DNA from: Marsupella aquatica | Lineage: Eukaryota > Marchantiophyta | Reading direction: 5' to 3' | Assembly (NCBI GenBank): GCA_973895155.1 | Contig: OZ316899.1 | Location: 1,240,001-1,304,000, forward strand | DNA: 64,000 bases | Part shown: piece by piece, positions 22,753-35,082 of the stretch | How positions within the stretch are numbered: the stretch's first letter is position 1 | How the letters are laid out: the number at the start of each line of letters is the position of its first letter | Translations under genes and position numbers: made by a program | The notes under the pieces: model-generated | What the model was told of the DNA's origin: nothing | What the model saw: only the letters and a program-made list of their open reading frames with translations | Databases searched by the model: none

Positions 22753-25700
22753 TCACGACACCGGTGGTGGATCCTCAATGGACGCCCCCAACGCTTCCTC
22801 CTCAGCCACTGCCATAGGTTCGTTTTCTAACAGATTACCTGCCCTTGACTGAGTCAACTCTCCATCGGCCTGACTGAGTCCACCATCGGCATCGGCATTG
22901 GCTCGGGAATCATTCTTGGCTACGGCCTCAGCCTCGGCTACGGTCTCCCCGGCCTGCTCAAGAGGCGGATCTGGGATACCGGCCTCATTACTGAGTAGTT
23001 TGGCTTGGGCCGCACCATCCCCACCTTTGGTGATAGCGGGATCTATTGCCGTGTTCATGCCGGAGGTTGGTGCTGGGTCTACCTCCTTGGTCACCACGGC
23101 CTGTGGAGTCGTATTACTCCTTGACCCTGAAGGTTTCCGCTTCTTCTTCTTTTCTGGTTTGGTAGCTGGTCCCTTCCCCTTCCCACCTACTTCCGGCACT
23201 GGTGCAAGTGGCGCGGCTTGTTCTTCGGCCAGTACCTCTCCTGGTAACTTGGTTGCCCCAATTGGAGTTGGGCCTAATGAAGACAAGCACTTAAATACTG
23301 CGGCTTGTTTCTTCAACCGCTCTATTTGGTTGTCGGCCCGCCGCTGGAGGTTCTCCATCTTCCTCATGATTTCCTCCAACTCCTCCTGGGTCTCATCCAG
23401 GTCCTTGCGTGCCTCTTCTAGCTCGTTTTTGGCTTCCTCCAATTCCCTCTTGGTGGTAGCCCTCTCCTCCCTGGTTGCTCTTAGCTCCTTGTCGAGCTTT
23501 GCAATGATGACAGACTCCATCTGGTTCATCTTGGCGTAAGTTTGATCGAGCATCTCGTCCTTCTCCCGTAGGTCGGCCTTGAAGCTGGCCGTCAGGGACG
23601 CAAGCTCCTGCTGCAGCGCCATAATCCCTTGATAGGATTTCCCTAACTCGGCCTCCTTCTACTCAAGGGCTCCGCGGATTTTCTCGAGCTCCTCCTTCAA
23701 CGCCCATTCCTTTCTTTGGGTCTCCGCCATGGCCCGGTTGTTGGCTGTTATGTGGGCCTCCTCTGCATTCCTCAGCTCTCGTTTCCACTTCTCCCTCTCT
23801 TTGATCGTATCGGCCAACTCTCCTTGGGTCCGCGTCAGTAGATTCTCGATCATCCGATTATCAGATTGTGCGGTATCCAACTGGCCCTGCATGATATTTA
23901 GCTCATGCCGCTTAATCCGCAGCTCATCTTGGGCTTTCTTGGCCACCCTCAGGTCCTTGATTTCGGCTTTCCTTTCCCTAAGCCGACGGATGACCTCGTC
24001 CTTCTTGCTTCTTTCCAAGGCCACCGCTTCTTCTAATTGGCGCTTCTCCAACATCTCCCTCTGGAAAAAGGGTCCCTACTCCAACTCCTCCCCAAAGATG
24101 CTGAGCGCCAGTTCTCCACACATCTCCCCGTACTCCATGGCTCTGTCTTTAGCATAGGTGGAGGAAGTAGAAGTCATCGGCATCATCCACCGCAGCCTCT
24201 GCTCCCAAGCCGTCTTGCGGATCTCTTTAATCGTGGCTAGAGGTTTGCTTCCTTTTTTGGCTAGCCGCTTGATGTCCTCTGGCCAATCTCCTCCTGGCAA
24301 ATCCTTTTCCCTAGCCAGGGCTGCCTTCTCTTCCTGCCTGATTCGCTCCTGAAATTCCTGAGCCATCTGTTTTATGCCGTCAAAGCTCGGGGGAGCAACA
24401 TCTGGTGGGGGAGACTCAGGGCTACTTTGCTGGTTGGGGTCCCCTCGTACTACCCTTGGAAGTGTGGGGATAAACCGGCCACAGGTCCTTACTCCTGGAA
24501 CGTGATGGTCCGACCCATAGCCGGAGTTATCATGGCTGCAGTCCTCCACTGCCTCCTCTACTTCTTGGACTTCCGGCTTCTCCCTCTCCTCTTCGTCGGT
24601 AGGAGCTTCAGGCAATTCTGCCTCAGATTCAGAGCTTGAGACTCCCACGTACATTCGAACACCCGGCTTGGATTCTGGCCTGATTCTCTCCTTGTCTCCA
24701 GTAAAGGGGTTTTCCCTTGTAAGCCGGTGTAGGCCTACCTCTGGAGTAGTGTCCTGCATTGTTGTCGTTGCCGTTGTCGTTGCCGATGCCGATCTCTTTT
24801 CTTTCTCCAGTAGTTTCAGCAGATTCTGCATGCCTGGTTGCTGCATCGGCAAGTCTTCCTTCCTTGGCCTAAACACCTGCTCGATCGTAGCGCTAACAGG
24901 TGGTTGAGGCTTCTCTGCTACCGGCCTCGGTGCTGGAGCTTCCTCGGGTGCCCTTACCTGCAGGGGAAGTACTGGGGCAAAGGTTTGTCCTCTGGCATAC
25001 CGGCACAACAGCGGCATGTGATAGCCAAGCCGCGACACGCTCCCCATGCCGATTACCTGCTGCTCCTCCTTTAAGATCTTCTTCAATTGGTTGAGGAGGT
25101 ACCCGTTGTAGTCCCGGCTTGGGTCTGGCCTCTCTGCCAGATAGACCTGTGCCTTGCCGATCTCTGCCCTCAGCAAGTTACAGTGCATGGTCACCCGCAA
25201 GAAGTCGATCATCTCTCCTATGTGTGGGTTGGTGCAGGTGTTCCGGAAGAAGCCATTCTTCGTTGATGGCCCGGGGAACGACCGGAACTCCTTGTCAGGC
25301 AAGGTCTTCCTGGTATCAACTTTGGTCTTATTGCCTATCGGCAAGCCAAACACTTCGGCAATCACCTTGGGAGTAAGATAGAAATCCTTCCCATATATCC
25401 TCGTGCAATTGGTCTCGGGTTCCCATGACCCCACGAATTCTAATAGGTCTGAATCCGGTACCTCTGGCTTCAGCCATGGTAATCTTACAAAGGCCTCTAA
25501 GTCGGATCCGGCCATGAAGCCTTGGTACTTCTTGGTCTGCATGGCCGTAAAGCATGCATCCTCCTCCCGTGCAAAATGTAGTTGCACCTCCACCGGTAGG
25601 GTTGCCGCCCAGCCTTTCCAGGTGTCATCCCTGGTTGGAATGGCATTGATGGGATCAACCTCCTCCTCTTTGGCTTCTCCCTGCCTCCTGCTCTGCTGCT

Positions 25701-26355
25701 CGGCTGGCTTCTTTGGTGCCGCCAACCTCGTTCTTTTTGCCGGGGTGGCTTCATCGTTGACGGCTCCCTTCCTCTTCATCTCTGCTGCCGTGGAGGTTTC
25801 TCCTAGCACCGTTGCCTAGGTCCACCTTTCCGTGCTACCCTTCAATTCCCAGTGTATGTCGTTGCAGTTCTTGATGGCCTCTCGAATGCCGATGATTCTG
25901 TCTTCGCAAAACAGAAGATCGTCGAGCTGATTGGAAGTAGGAGTCCACAAGAACTCGTCCTTGATGAGTTTGCCTCCTAAGAAAGCCGTCTTCTGCAGCT
26001 CCCACAATCGAGCGAGCTCCTGCCGTTCTCAAGCTGCCCTTTCTGATTCCTCGTCCTCGTAAGTCTTGATGTACTCAGTTGCCCGTTCGAACAGGCATCC
26101 CCAGAAATGTGCCGCTTGATTGACGTTGCTCATACCCTCCTTAGGTCGATCGTCGGTATCTACTCTCTCTCCGAGTGCTTGCCTAAGCAGCTGACAGTAG
26201 TTGGCCTCCCGTAGTCGTCTGCCTAGTTCGTGCTTGCAAATGAGCCACCATCTCCTGCAAGCGCTCCTTACCCCTCTCCTCTTCCGGTCCTTCCTCCCGT
26301 TGATCCTTCCTAGCCGCCGACGCTTAGCGCGCCCTAACCCTAATCGAGTTTTCAC
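22753..26355 (-). pseudogene. Copy C ORF: globular domain plus long coiled coil, four premature stops
   Basis: Function unknown; homologue of copy B. A single reading frame of about 1,200 codons is interrupted only by TGA 26029, TAG 25816, TAG 24076 and TAG 23659. Order: N-terminal region with FLWTPTSNQLDDLL and IIGIREAIKN; a nuclear-signal-like basic stretch TPAKRTRL; a globular block (about 25600-25000) with FVRLPWLKPE, VFGLPIGNKTK, NGFFRNTCTNPHIGE, MIDFLRVTMH and RDYNGYLLNQLKK; an acidic/Pro-rich linker; coiled coil (about 24050-23300); and an acidic tail. Partner positions in copy B show that stops replaced sense codons. The coiled coil suggests a structural, possibly Gag-like role, by inference only. 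Confidence 0.72.
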
Positions 26356-26508
26356 CCCCAGCGTCCTACCTCCAGCCTCGGCCCGGGTTCCATAGTCGCC
26401 CCTAATTGTTTATATTTTCCTTGTTTTGTCCCTATACTAAGGTGTTTCTAGGGTGCATTCCTGCTTTACCCACTTAACTGGCCGAGTGATTCCTGTCTAG
26501 GCATCACA

Positions 26509-26513
26509 CCAGC
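26509..26513. other. 5-bp target duplication (CCAGC), right side of copy C
   Basis: Matches 21829-21833 exactly. Confidence 0.88.
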
Positions 26514-27157
26514 CATGTCGGCATCATGGCTCTCTTTGAGAATTTGGTCTTTCTCATCCTTAGTATCCACAACCCTCTGCAACAACTGACTTGGGTCCTT
26601 ATGCTTTGCCACAAGTAGCCCTCCCTCAATAGGAACTTGTAAGATCTCTTCCGGATCTTGACGAACTCCTGGTAACTCCACTCTGGTTGCTTCTCCAAAG
26701 TGCTAATGTAACGCCCGATATCCAGCAACTCTCTCGAGTAGAGTTCTTCCTTGAACTCTAGACTTCCAACACTTTTGGTTCCGGTCACCTGGCCAACTCT
26801 CGTTGCTACCTCATTTCCGAATCTCGCCCTTGACAGCATGTCGGCAACCGGTTTATCCGTTCCCGCAATGTGACTTAGCTCAGGGTTGAACATCTGAATG
26901 AAAGCAATCCACCTGAGCATCGCTATGTCAGGCGTGTCACAATTTGCAATCATCCCCAGCAGCGATTGACAATCAGTCTCAACCACCACCGGCGCCCCAA
27001 TCAAATAGTTCCTCTCCTGATGGAGTGCCACTTTAGCACCCCAAAGCTCCCTCTTAACTTGGGCATATCTTCTTTGCCTTTCCGTAAAAAATTTCGCCCC
27101 AAATCTGATCGCATACCTTTCCCCATTCTCGTCATCTTGCCCAACAGCCCACCCGCA
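26514..27157 (-). pseudogene. pol: gypsy-1 RNase H and integrase N-terminus
   Basis: Continues upstream of the integrase above. It begins abruptly at ACGWAVGQDDENGERYAI, in the middle of RNase H. It then has KRELWGAKVALHQ, VVETDCQSL and the tether HIAGTDKPVADMLSR, followed by the integrase zinc-finger start ILKESHDADMAG. The missing upstream part of RNase H and RT is what remains at 50.8-52.25 kb on the plus strand, which ends at MTVDASIR. Sequence above 27157 is gypsy-2 LTR. Confidence 0.85.
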
Positions 27158-27158
27158 T

Positions 27159-27846
27159 GCCATATGAGGCAACACTTGCTCCCTAACACGACCATTGCTC
27201 AACGGTCCTCACTATCTGCACAAGCAATCAAGCACTCTGGTAAGTAACCCCCAAAGGATCTAGAACTCAAACTCAACAGACATTGGTAAGTAGGTCAGCG
27301 ATAGGTCCTTCCGTTGCTATAAGCCAAAATTAGAGCCAATACCCATTGTTCGTCCAAAACAACTCCCTCTTTGGATGTAGCCCAGGTTCCCCCTTGTACC
27401 TATCCATCACCAACTCACCGCCTGCCCCCAAAACATGCTCATGGCCCAAGTAGCGTAGCTTGTTCTAAAGCTTGTCTCAACATGCCGGGACCACAATAGT
27501 CCTGACTCTAACAACCAACTCCCAGTTCTCACCCCACTAATAGCCTAGGGGCCAAGTGCACTTGGAACTCAACCTCTATGCCTACTTGGCCTTTCCTCCC
27601 CAATGCAAGCTCCCTTAGGAGATTGAACACGGCTTGACTATTGTTTCAATAGGATTTGGCAAGCGGGCAAGATAGCGGCCGCAAATCCCAAGAATCCATG
27701 GCACCCCTAGACCCAGCTAAGATCAGGAGGATGTAGTCCTCCTTGAGAAATTTCCAACGCACCCAAGAAGTCCTCCAACGGACTTCCCGTTGGGAAGTAA
27801 TCACCATTTTCGTTTGACGTTTTCCCTTAGTGTCGCGACCGCCGCA
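27159..27846 (-). repeat. Inverted gypsy-2 LTR fragment
   Basis: Reverse complement of about 28494-29175: for example TTTCCCTTAGTGTCGCGACC at 27823 mirrors the sequence ending near 28518, and GGTAAGTAACC near 27240 mirrors 29090. It abuts the direct LTR at 27847 and forms a large inverted repeat. Confidence 0.8.
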
Positions 27847-29310
27847 GAGTCGCGGAACTTGACTACCTTAACACTTAGCTCCAGCATTGCTGACTCCAAC
27901 GCCGAGCTCCCTTATGGTCCAGGCCTAGATAGGCCATCTGGGGAGGACTTGGCATGGGGAGACTTGTGGGCAATGAGACGTGGCACTAGCGAGGCAAGGA
28001 GCCAAGCTGGGGACACACACTGAGGACTTGGACCAGCTGATAGTTGGTCGGGTCAAGGGGAAATGGGTCGGGCTCAAGGATGGCCATCCGGACCTCTGGT
28101 GGACTTTGAGGTTCTGAGGGCTTGAGTGTGAGGTCCTCTTGGGCCCAAGGTCAATGGAGTTGACGCCATGGGCAACGGACACTTGGGGCGCAAGTTATGG
28201 CCCGATCCGGGTTGGGCCGGTTGGGGACACCAAGCGGCAATGACCTGAGGGCCTAGGCATGAGCACTGGGTTGGCCCAATCACAACGGGCTAAGGCACTC
28301 CACTTGCGGATGCCTAACAAGAGAGTTACGGGTGTTGCTAGTTGCTGGCGTGCCCATTATGCGCAATAGGATCCGGGTTGGGGGCTAAATGTTTAGGGAC
28401 CAAAGCTGGTCCGGAGGTGGCAGGTCTCCAGAAGCATATATAAGGGGAGTGGTGTCTCCCTGGGGGCTAAGGGCGAGCCGAAGTCGTGAGCCGCGGCGGT
28501 CGCGACACTAAGGGAAACCGCCAAACGGAAATAGCGATATCTTCCCAACGGGAAGTCCGTTGGAGGACTTCTTGGGTGCGTTGGAAAGCCCTCCTGAGCT
28601 CAGGTGGGTCTGGGGGCACCTTGGGTTCTTGGGGTTTGCGGGTGTTGACTCGTCCGCTTGCCAAATCCTTCCAAACAGCAGCCAAGCCGCGTTCAGTCTC
28701 CCAAGGGAGCTTGAGTTGGGGAGGCAAGGCCAAGTAGGTGTGGAGGTTGAGTCCCAAGAGAATTCGGCCCCTAGACCATCAGATGAGGCAAATCGGGAGT
28801 TGGTTGCTAGAGTCGGGGCCATTCTGGTCCCGGAGGGTTGGGACAAGCTTTAGGACAAGCTATGCTATTTGGGCCATGAGCATGTCCTGGGGTCAGGGCG
28901 GTCAGTTGGTGATGGATAGGTACAAGGGGGAACCCGGGCCGCGCCCAAGGAAGGAGCTGTCCTAGAGAGACAGTGGGCGTGGGTTCTAGTTCCGGCTTAT
29001 TGCATCGGGAGGACCTATCACTGACCTATTTACCAACGTCTGTTGAGCTTGAGTTGGGATGCTAGACTTGGCAAATTCTGGATCCTAAAAGGTTACTTAC
29101 CGAGGTGCTTGGTTGCTTGTGCAGACAGTGAGGATTGTTGAGTAGCGGTCGTGTAGGTGAGCAAGTGCAACTTTGTATGCGAGGGGCCGCTGGTGGTGCA
29201 AGAGGCACTTGGGTGCTTGCTCAAGGTATTCCGTGGAGGCGTTCGGGCACCAAGGGCACTTAGGCATGAGTGCTGGGATTGGTGAGGGCGCTGGGTGGCA
29301 AGGTCTACCA
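27847..29310 (+). repeat. gypsy-2 5' LTR (about 1.46 kb)
   Basis: Aligns with 33663-35073, including TCGCGGAACTTGACTACC at the start and GGTGGCAAGGTCTACCA at the end. The extreme 5' TG appears lost at the junction with the inverted fragment. Confidence 0.85.
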
Positions 29311-29314
29311 CTTG

Positions 29315-29326
29315 TGGTATCAGAGC
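29315..29326 (+). other. Primer-binding site (initiator Met tRNA), gypsy-2
   Basis: TGGTATCAGAGC, 4 nt after the LTR end CTACCA. Confidence 0.93.
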
Positions 29327-29457
29327 GATTGGTGGCATAGACACCGGGCCGGGTTTGTGCTAAGTTGGAATCCAAAAATCTTAACAGATTTTTGTGGGGA
29401 CTTAGTGCTTCAACATGCCCGGCGGGTCGACTGCGGGCAGATTTGGTTGTTGGGAAC

Positions 29458-31017
29458 ATGGCTAAAAACACTCGATCAAAGAGTGGCAAACAGGCTCCCC
29501 CCACCAAGGGGAGAGCCCAAGTTCAAGATGAACAGAAGGAGGACGGATCGACTTCCCTAGACGAATGTTACAAGCAGGATGAAGAAGACGCAACGGCTGA
29601 ACCATCGACCGCTGTGGCGAACACGTTAAGTGCAGAGCATCATCGACTTAAAGGGAAGGAGGTGGTTGATCCTTCAGAGGATGGGTCGGATAACGATGAC
29701 TCCAACGCAATTGGAAGCAAGGACGATGCTGAAGCGGAATTGGAGGAAGAGGGTCAGGACCCAGAAGAGGAACTGATCCCAGCCTTGAGAGGGTTGAACG
29801 CGGAACCAAAGGATGATGTCAAGCCACACGTCATCGTGGATAATTTGACCAAGGAAAACCAGGGCGATGCGGGTGATGCCTCAGCCCCAGGAGGTCATGG
29901 TGCTTGCAAGACGCGGGGGGTGTCACCAAAATCCACAAGAGAACCTAAGGACAGGTGGCCCGCAAAGGAAAGATGGTTGGAGGACCCTCCTCATACAACC
30001 CGCAAGGGCCCAGCCGCTGACGACGGTCTGGGTCCGTTGACTCAAGACCAATGACTCATTTATGAGCAGTTGGAACACAACAAGGGGGCCCAGATTAAGT
30101 ACTTACTTAGTCTGGGTAGTTAGAGTGCAACGCATCCCGAGGGGGCAATGGTAGTTGGATGGAGTATGTTCCAAGTGAACCAGCTACCGACTCCTCCAAC
30201 TTACGATGGGGCCTACGAGCAGAGTGGACAAAAGTTCTTGAGTTGGCTCTCCACAATGGAGATTCATCTCCAAGCATGTGTTGAGCATTCCACTTGGGCT
30301 ATCGCAGCCGCTCCTTACCTGAAGGACTATGCCTTGACTTGGTACAAGTCATGGAAGAAGTCACGAGAGGACTCCTCCTTGCCATTAACTTGGGAAAACT
30401 TGGTTGAGGGACTCTGTGCTCATGTCACCACTAAGTACCCGGAGCGGCACGCTCAGAAATGTGTAACGGAGATGAGCTTCAGGGGTGATATCCAAAAGTT
30501 CATCACTTATTACCAAAACCAGTTGGCGTGTATCCCGGCGGGACAAGAGACCATACATACACAGCTTCACAACTTTATCGTGAAGCTCCCGCCGTTGCTC
30601 AGGGAAAAGTTACAAGAAAAGCGTCATGAGTTCAAAACGCTTTCTGACGCCTTTGACATGGCCACTACGTTGGTGAATAATCGACCGGACTTGGCAAAGG
30701 CGGGTGGCAAGGGATCCGAGGGGGAAGATAGGAAAGCAAAAGGTCCCGGGAATAAGCGTAAGCAACCTGAGGGGGCGGGGGCTGGTGGTTCGGACCCCTA
30801 GCCCTAGAATGGTGAAGCTAAGCGAAACCGGAAGGCCGACAACCTCAAGAAAGGAACCTCATCGGCGCAGAAAGCAAAGAAGCAGGCACTCATGGAGCAG
30901 AGGCGGGTGGAAGGTTCGTGCTTCTGGTGCGGTGCCATGGGCCATCAAAGTAAGGATTGTTCCACGAAAGGTGGCAAGCCGAGCGGAGATGGAGGGCAGA
31001 AGAGCATTAAGGTAAGT
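29458..31017 (+). pseudogene. gag: gypsy-2 Gag, second copy
   Basis: Starts at ATG 29458 (MAKNTRSKSGKQ) in a frame open from 29365. Acidic/Lys-rich linker, capsid-like domain at about 30180-30700 (FLSWLSTMEIHLQACVE, YALTWYKSWKKS, FRGDIQKFITYYQNQL) and CCHC knuckle CFWCGAMGHQSKDC (about 30917-30960). It is broken by TGA 30052, TAG 30121 (Gln in the minus copy) and TAGs near 30799. It is cut at 31018 by an inverted LTR fragment, so protease and most of RT are missing. Confidence 0.87.
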
Positions 31018-31325
31018 ATCGCCTTGGGCCCAAGAGGAGCTCACACTCAAGCCGTCAGAACTCAAAGTCCATCCGGAGGTCCGGATGGCCGTCCTTGAGC
31101 CCGGCCCATTTCCCCTTGACCCGAACAGCTATCTGCTAGTCCAAGTCCCTAGTGTGTGACCCTAGCTTGGCTCCTTGCCTCGCTAGTGCCACGTCTAATT
31201 GCCCACAAGTCTCCCCATGCTAAGTCCTCCGCGGATGGCCTATCTGAGCCTGGACCATAAGGGAGCTCGACGTCGGAGTCAACGACGCCGGAGCTAAGTG
31301 TTAAGGTAGTCGAGTTCCGCGACAC
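31018..31325 (-). repeat. Inverted gypsy-2 LTR 5' fragment inside pol
   Basis: Reverse complement of the first ~300 bp of the LTR (minus strand begins GTGTCGCGGAACTCGAC...). It separates gag from the surviving pol fragment and replaces protease and the RT core. Confidence 0.82.
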
Positions 31326-32944
31326 TTCTTAGGATTTACGGGGTTCTATCGGAGATACATGAAAGACTATGCAAGGATTGCAAGGCCCCTAAATGCGCTA
31401 ACGTTGAAAAACAAAGTGTTTGTGTGGACACAGGATTGCAAGTTAGCATTCTTGGAACTTAAGCGGCTAATGATAACGCCACCGGTTCTAAAGTTACCTG
31501 AGATGGGGAAGTCGTTCAAGATTTGGACAGACGCAAGTGATTATGCCATTGGCGCCTGTCTTCACCAGGACGGGCGTCTTGTGGCCTTCAAGTCATGTAA
31601 GTTGGAAAATCATTGGATCACACCGGAAAAGGAAATGTATGTTGTGATCTATGCGTTAAAGAAGTGGGAGATTTACCTTAAGAACGGTCCCAAAGTGGTA
31701 TTTCACACAGATAGCCCGTTGGTCGGGTACTTCAGTTCTAAGCCAAGACTGAACCCCAAGGAAATGTGCTGGCAGATGTTCTTGGCGGATTTTGATTTTG
31801 AAGTCCGCCACATTCCAGGGAAGACAAATATGGCAGCTGACGCGTTATCGCGTAAGGACCAACATCGTGTCAATGGGATCACGATGCTTGAATCCAAGTG
31901 GCCAAAGGTTCTGGCCGCGGCGTATGGGGACGACAAGGTAGCTAAGGAATGGCAAAGCAATGGTTTCGGCCCGAGAGGTTGCCGGTCTAGTATTTGACAA
32001 TGTCTTCCGACAATGGGGATTGCCGTTGCATATCCTGTCCGACCGCGATACCAAGTTCACGGGCCATTTTTGGAAGGCGTTGTTCTGGTTATCCGGAACA
32101 GACCTGACTAGGGGATCAACGTATCATCACAAGACAGATGGCCAAACGGAACAGGTTAATGGTATCATGGAGGACTACGTGCGTCACTTTGTGACGGCCA
32201 ATCAAAAGGATTGGGCAAAGCATTTAACAATGGCCAAGTTTAGGTATAACTTGACCAAACATGCGGTGACGGGGTTTGCGCCGTTTGTGTTGGCCACAGG
32301 GAGGACGCCAAGGGCGCCCTCCTGGTTTATAAATCTAGAAGCTTGGCAGACGGAAAGCAAGGTTCTTTCTACGGATGATTTTATTCGAGAGCGGCGCCTA
32401 GTTGTGGAAGCAGCTACCAAGGGTAAGACCTTGCCCAAAGTTGGTACAAGGAGCAAGGGGATAAATGTCGACGCCAGGTAAGCTTTGAAATTGGGGAGAG
32501 CGTCTGGTTGCAGTTGAGACCTGAACAATACCACGGGAAAATAAGTAGGAAGCTGGCTCCCAGATATGCGGGGCCCTATCGCATTATACAATGGGCCCAC
32601 AAGAATAATCCGGTTTTGGTGGTGTTGGAGACACCAAGGAAATGGGCGTGGGCAAAAGCTACCATGTTAACCGGCTCAAGAAGTTTGTCAAAGACGATGA
32701 TCCCAACCGGGATTAGGTCTTGCGTCCGGACGCCATGCTGGTGGAGGACGCTGAGGAGTTTGAGGTGGAGGCAATTCTGGACCACCGTTGCAAACGCAAA
32801 TTGGGAAGGCAAATTTTGGAGTACTTGGTGAAGTGGGCTGGCTATGACCAGGCCGAGAGTACTTGGGCACCGGAAGAAAATTTGGGTAATGCGTTAGAGA
32901 TCCTTGGAAGCTATCGTAAGCGAAGCGGCCTACCGCCGTTGTGA
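31326..32944 (+). pseudogene. pol: gypsy-2 Pol remnant: RT thumb, RNase H, integrase, chromodomain
   Basis: Begins in the RT C-terminus (FLGFTGFYRRYM, ARIARPLNAL). RNase H follows (FKIWTDASDYAIGACL, ITPEKEMYVVIYALK, FHTDSPL, HIPGKTNMAADALSR). The integrase zinc finger and first catalytic Asp are deleted at about 31965; the rest has ILSDRDTKFTG and KTDGQTEQVNG. A GPY module (RYAGPYRIIQW) near 32560 is in another frame. The C-terminal chromodomain (32745-32900: FEVEAILDHR, LEYLVKWAGY, STWAPEENL) places it among chromoviruses, whose chromodomain directs integration to marked chromatin. At least two frame changes. Confidence 0.9.
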
Positions 32945-33366
32945 ATTGGTACAGGCAGATGTAGCTACCTTTGTGAGTTGTATCCTAGTTTCACTCCTCT
33001 CGGTCTCTTAAGGATAAAGTCAGATTGCGTGGGTGCTAGAGATTGTTGGGCGGCCGATTTTCTTTTTGCGAGTGGAAGTTGATGGTGCCCGCCTTACATC
33101 TGTGGGCGGGCTAGTTCAAACCAAAGGGGAGTGCCCCAAGGGGAGGACAAAGGGTCTGACGAGTTTGGATTAACTTACCCGTTTGGACTGGCATCCTACT
33201 TAGATAAGTGGGATAGGTTGGAATTTCCTAAGTTTGGAATACGCATACCAACCTGGTTTGCATCAGCCTTATGGGCAAACCATTTGTTACCTCATAAAAA
33301 TTTTAAGGCCCAAAGTGGTCTAGGCGTGTTGGAACGTTTACTGAGGTCACGCGGACGTGACCATTT

Positions 33367-33375
33367 TTAAGGGGG
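33367..33375 (+). other. gypsy-2 polypurine tract
   Basis: AAGGGGGGG directly before TGCAAGTCGCGGAACTCGAC, the LTR start. Confidence 0.8.
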
Positions 33376-35073
33376 GGTGCAAGTCGCGGAACTCGACTAC
33401 CTTACACTTTGCTCCAACGTCGTTAGTTAGTCATGATGCTTAGGACAGGTGGACTCGTTGTTTCCAGGTTTGGTGTTTGGATGAGCCTCGTTGGTGGCAG
33501 CTGGCTGGGGCAAGAAAGGTGCTTTTGGAAACTACTTAAGGCTTGAGTTGCGGCTCATTGGGGTTGTTTGTTGTTCATTGTTGTTTGAGATGGTTCAAAG
33601 AGGTTTCAAAGTCTTAGAGATGATTTGGCTTGGATCTGGTGTTGGCTTTGAGATTTGAGTTTTAGGAGTCGTGGAACTCGACTACCTTAACACTTAGCTC
33701 TGGCATCGCTGACTCCGACGCCGAGCTCCCTTATGGTCCAGGCCCGGATAGGCCATCCAGGGAGGACTTAGCATAGGGAGACTGGTGGGCAATGAGACAT
33801 GGCACTAGCGAGGCAAGGAGCCAAGCTGGGGACACACACTAAGGACTTGGACTAGCTAATAGCTGGTCGGGTCAAGGGGAAATGGGCCGGGCTCAAGGAT
33901 GGCCATCCGGACCTCCAGATGGACTTTGAGTTCTGAGGGCTTGTGTGTGAGCTCCTCTTGGGCCCAAGGCCAATGGAGTTTGACGCCATGGACAACGGAC
34001 GTTTGGGGCGCAAGTTATGGCCTGATCCGGGTTGGGCCTGTCGGGGGCCCCAAGCGGCGATGAGACCTGAGGGCCTAGGCATGAGCATTGGGTCGGCCCG
34101 ATCACAATGGGCTAAGGCACTCCGCTTGCGGATGTCTAACAAGAGAGTTATGGGCGTTGTCAGTTGGTGGTGCGCCCATTATGCGCGATAGGATCCGGGT
34201 TGGGGGCCAAATGTTTAGGGACCAAAGCTGGTCCGGGGGTGGCAGGTCTCCAAAAGCATATATGAGGGGAGTGGTGTCTCCCTGGGGGCTAAGTGCGAGC
34301 CGAAGTCGTGAGCCGCGGCAGTCGCGACACTAAGGGAAACCGTCAAACGGAAACAGCGATATCTTCCCAACGGGAAATCCGTTGGAGGACTTCTTGGGTG
34401 CGTTGGAAAGCTCTTGAGCTCAGGTGGGTCTACGGGCACCTTGGGTTCTCGGGGTTTGCGGGTGTTGACGCGCCAAATCCTACCGAATAGCAGCCAAGCC
34501 GCGTTCAGCCTCCCAAGGGAGCTTGCGTTGGGGAGGCAAGGCCAAGTAGGTGTGGAGGTTGAGTCCCAAGAGGGTTTGGCCCCTAGACCATTAGATGAGG
34601 CAAATCAGGAGTTGGTTTCTAGAGTCGGGGCCATTCTGGTCCCGGCGGGTTGGGACAAGCTTGGGACAAGCTTTAGGACAAGCTACGCTATTTGGGCCAT
34701 GAGCATGTCCTGGGGTCAGGGCGGCCAGTTGGTGATGGATAGGTACGAGGGGGAACGGCTTATGGCATTGGGAGGACCTATCACTGACCTATTTACCAAC
34801 GTCTGTTGAGCTTGAGTTGGGATGCTAGACTTGGCAAGTTCTAGATCCTCAAAGGTTACTTACCGAGGTGCTTGGTTGCTTGTGTAGACAGTGAGGATTG
34901 TTGAGTAGCGGTCGTGTAGGTGAGCAAGTGCGGCTTCGTATGGGAGGGGCCGCTGGTGGTGCAAGAGGCACTTGGGTGCTTGCTTGAGGTATTCCATGGA
35001 GGCGTTCGGGCACCAAGGGCACTTAGGCGTGAGTGCTGGGATTGGTGAGGGCGCTGGGTGGCAAGGTCCACCA
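33376..35073 (+). repeat. gypsy-2 3' LTR with internal insertion
   Basis: The LTR starts at 33376, is interrupted after about 38 bp, and restarts at 33663 (TCGTGGAACTCGACTACC) to end at GGTCCACCA 35073. The 33414-33662 insert contains GTTAGTCATGATGCTTAGGA (also at about 36962, upstream of A3) and a piece resembling the gypsy-1 LTR (CCAGGTTTGGTGTTTGGATG...). Confidence 0.8.
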
Positions 35074-35082
35074 CTCGTGGCT

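Larger units (their letters stand above)
21834..26508 (-). mobile_element. Copy C element: 4,675 bp, TG/CA ends, no LTRs seen
   Basis: The insertion in the gypsy-1 integrase is bounded by CCAGC duplications. On the minus strand it begins TGTGATGCCTAGACAGG and ends GCACCACA; the ends are short imperfect inverted repeats (TGTGATGC / TGTGGTGC). No long direct repeats were found between the first and last kilobase. The only gene is the coiled-coil ORF. Integrase-type ends with a 5-bp duplication indicate mobilisation by an LTR-type (or Ginger-like, TGTNR-ended) integrase supplied in trans. It is clearly younger than gypsy-1. Confidence 0.85.

Noticed and set aside
28467-28965. ORFs on both strands within the gypsy-2 LTR
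   Set aside because: They overlap the LTR, have no domains and are not conserved in frame between the LTR copies.
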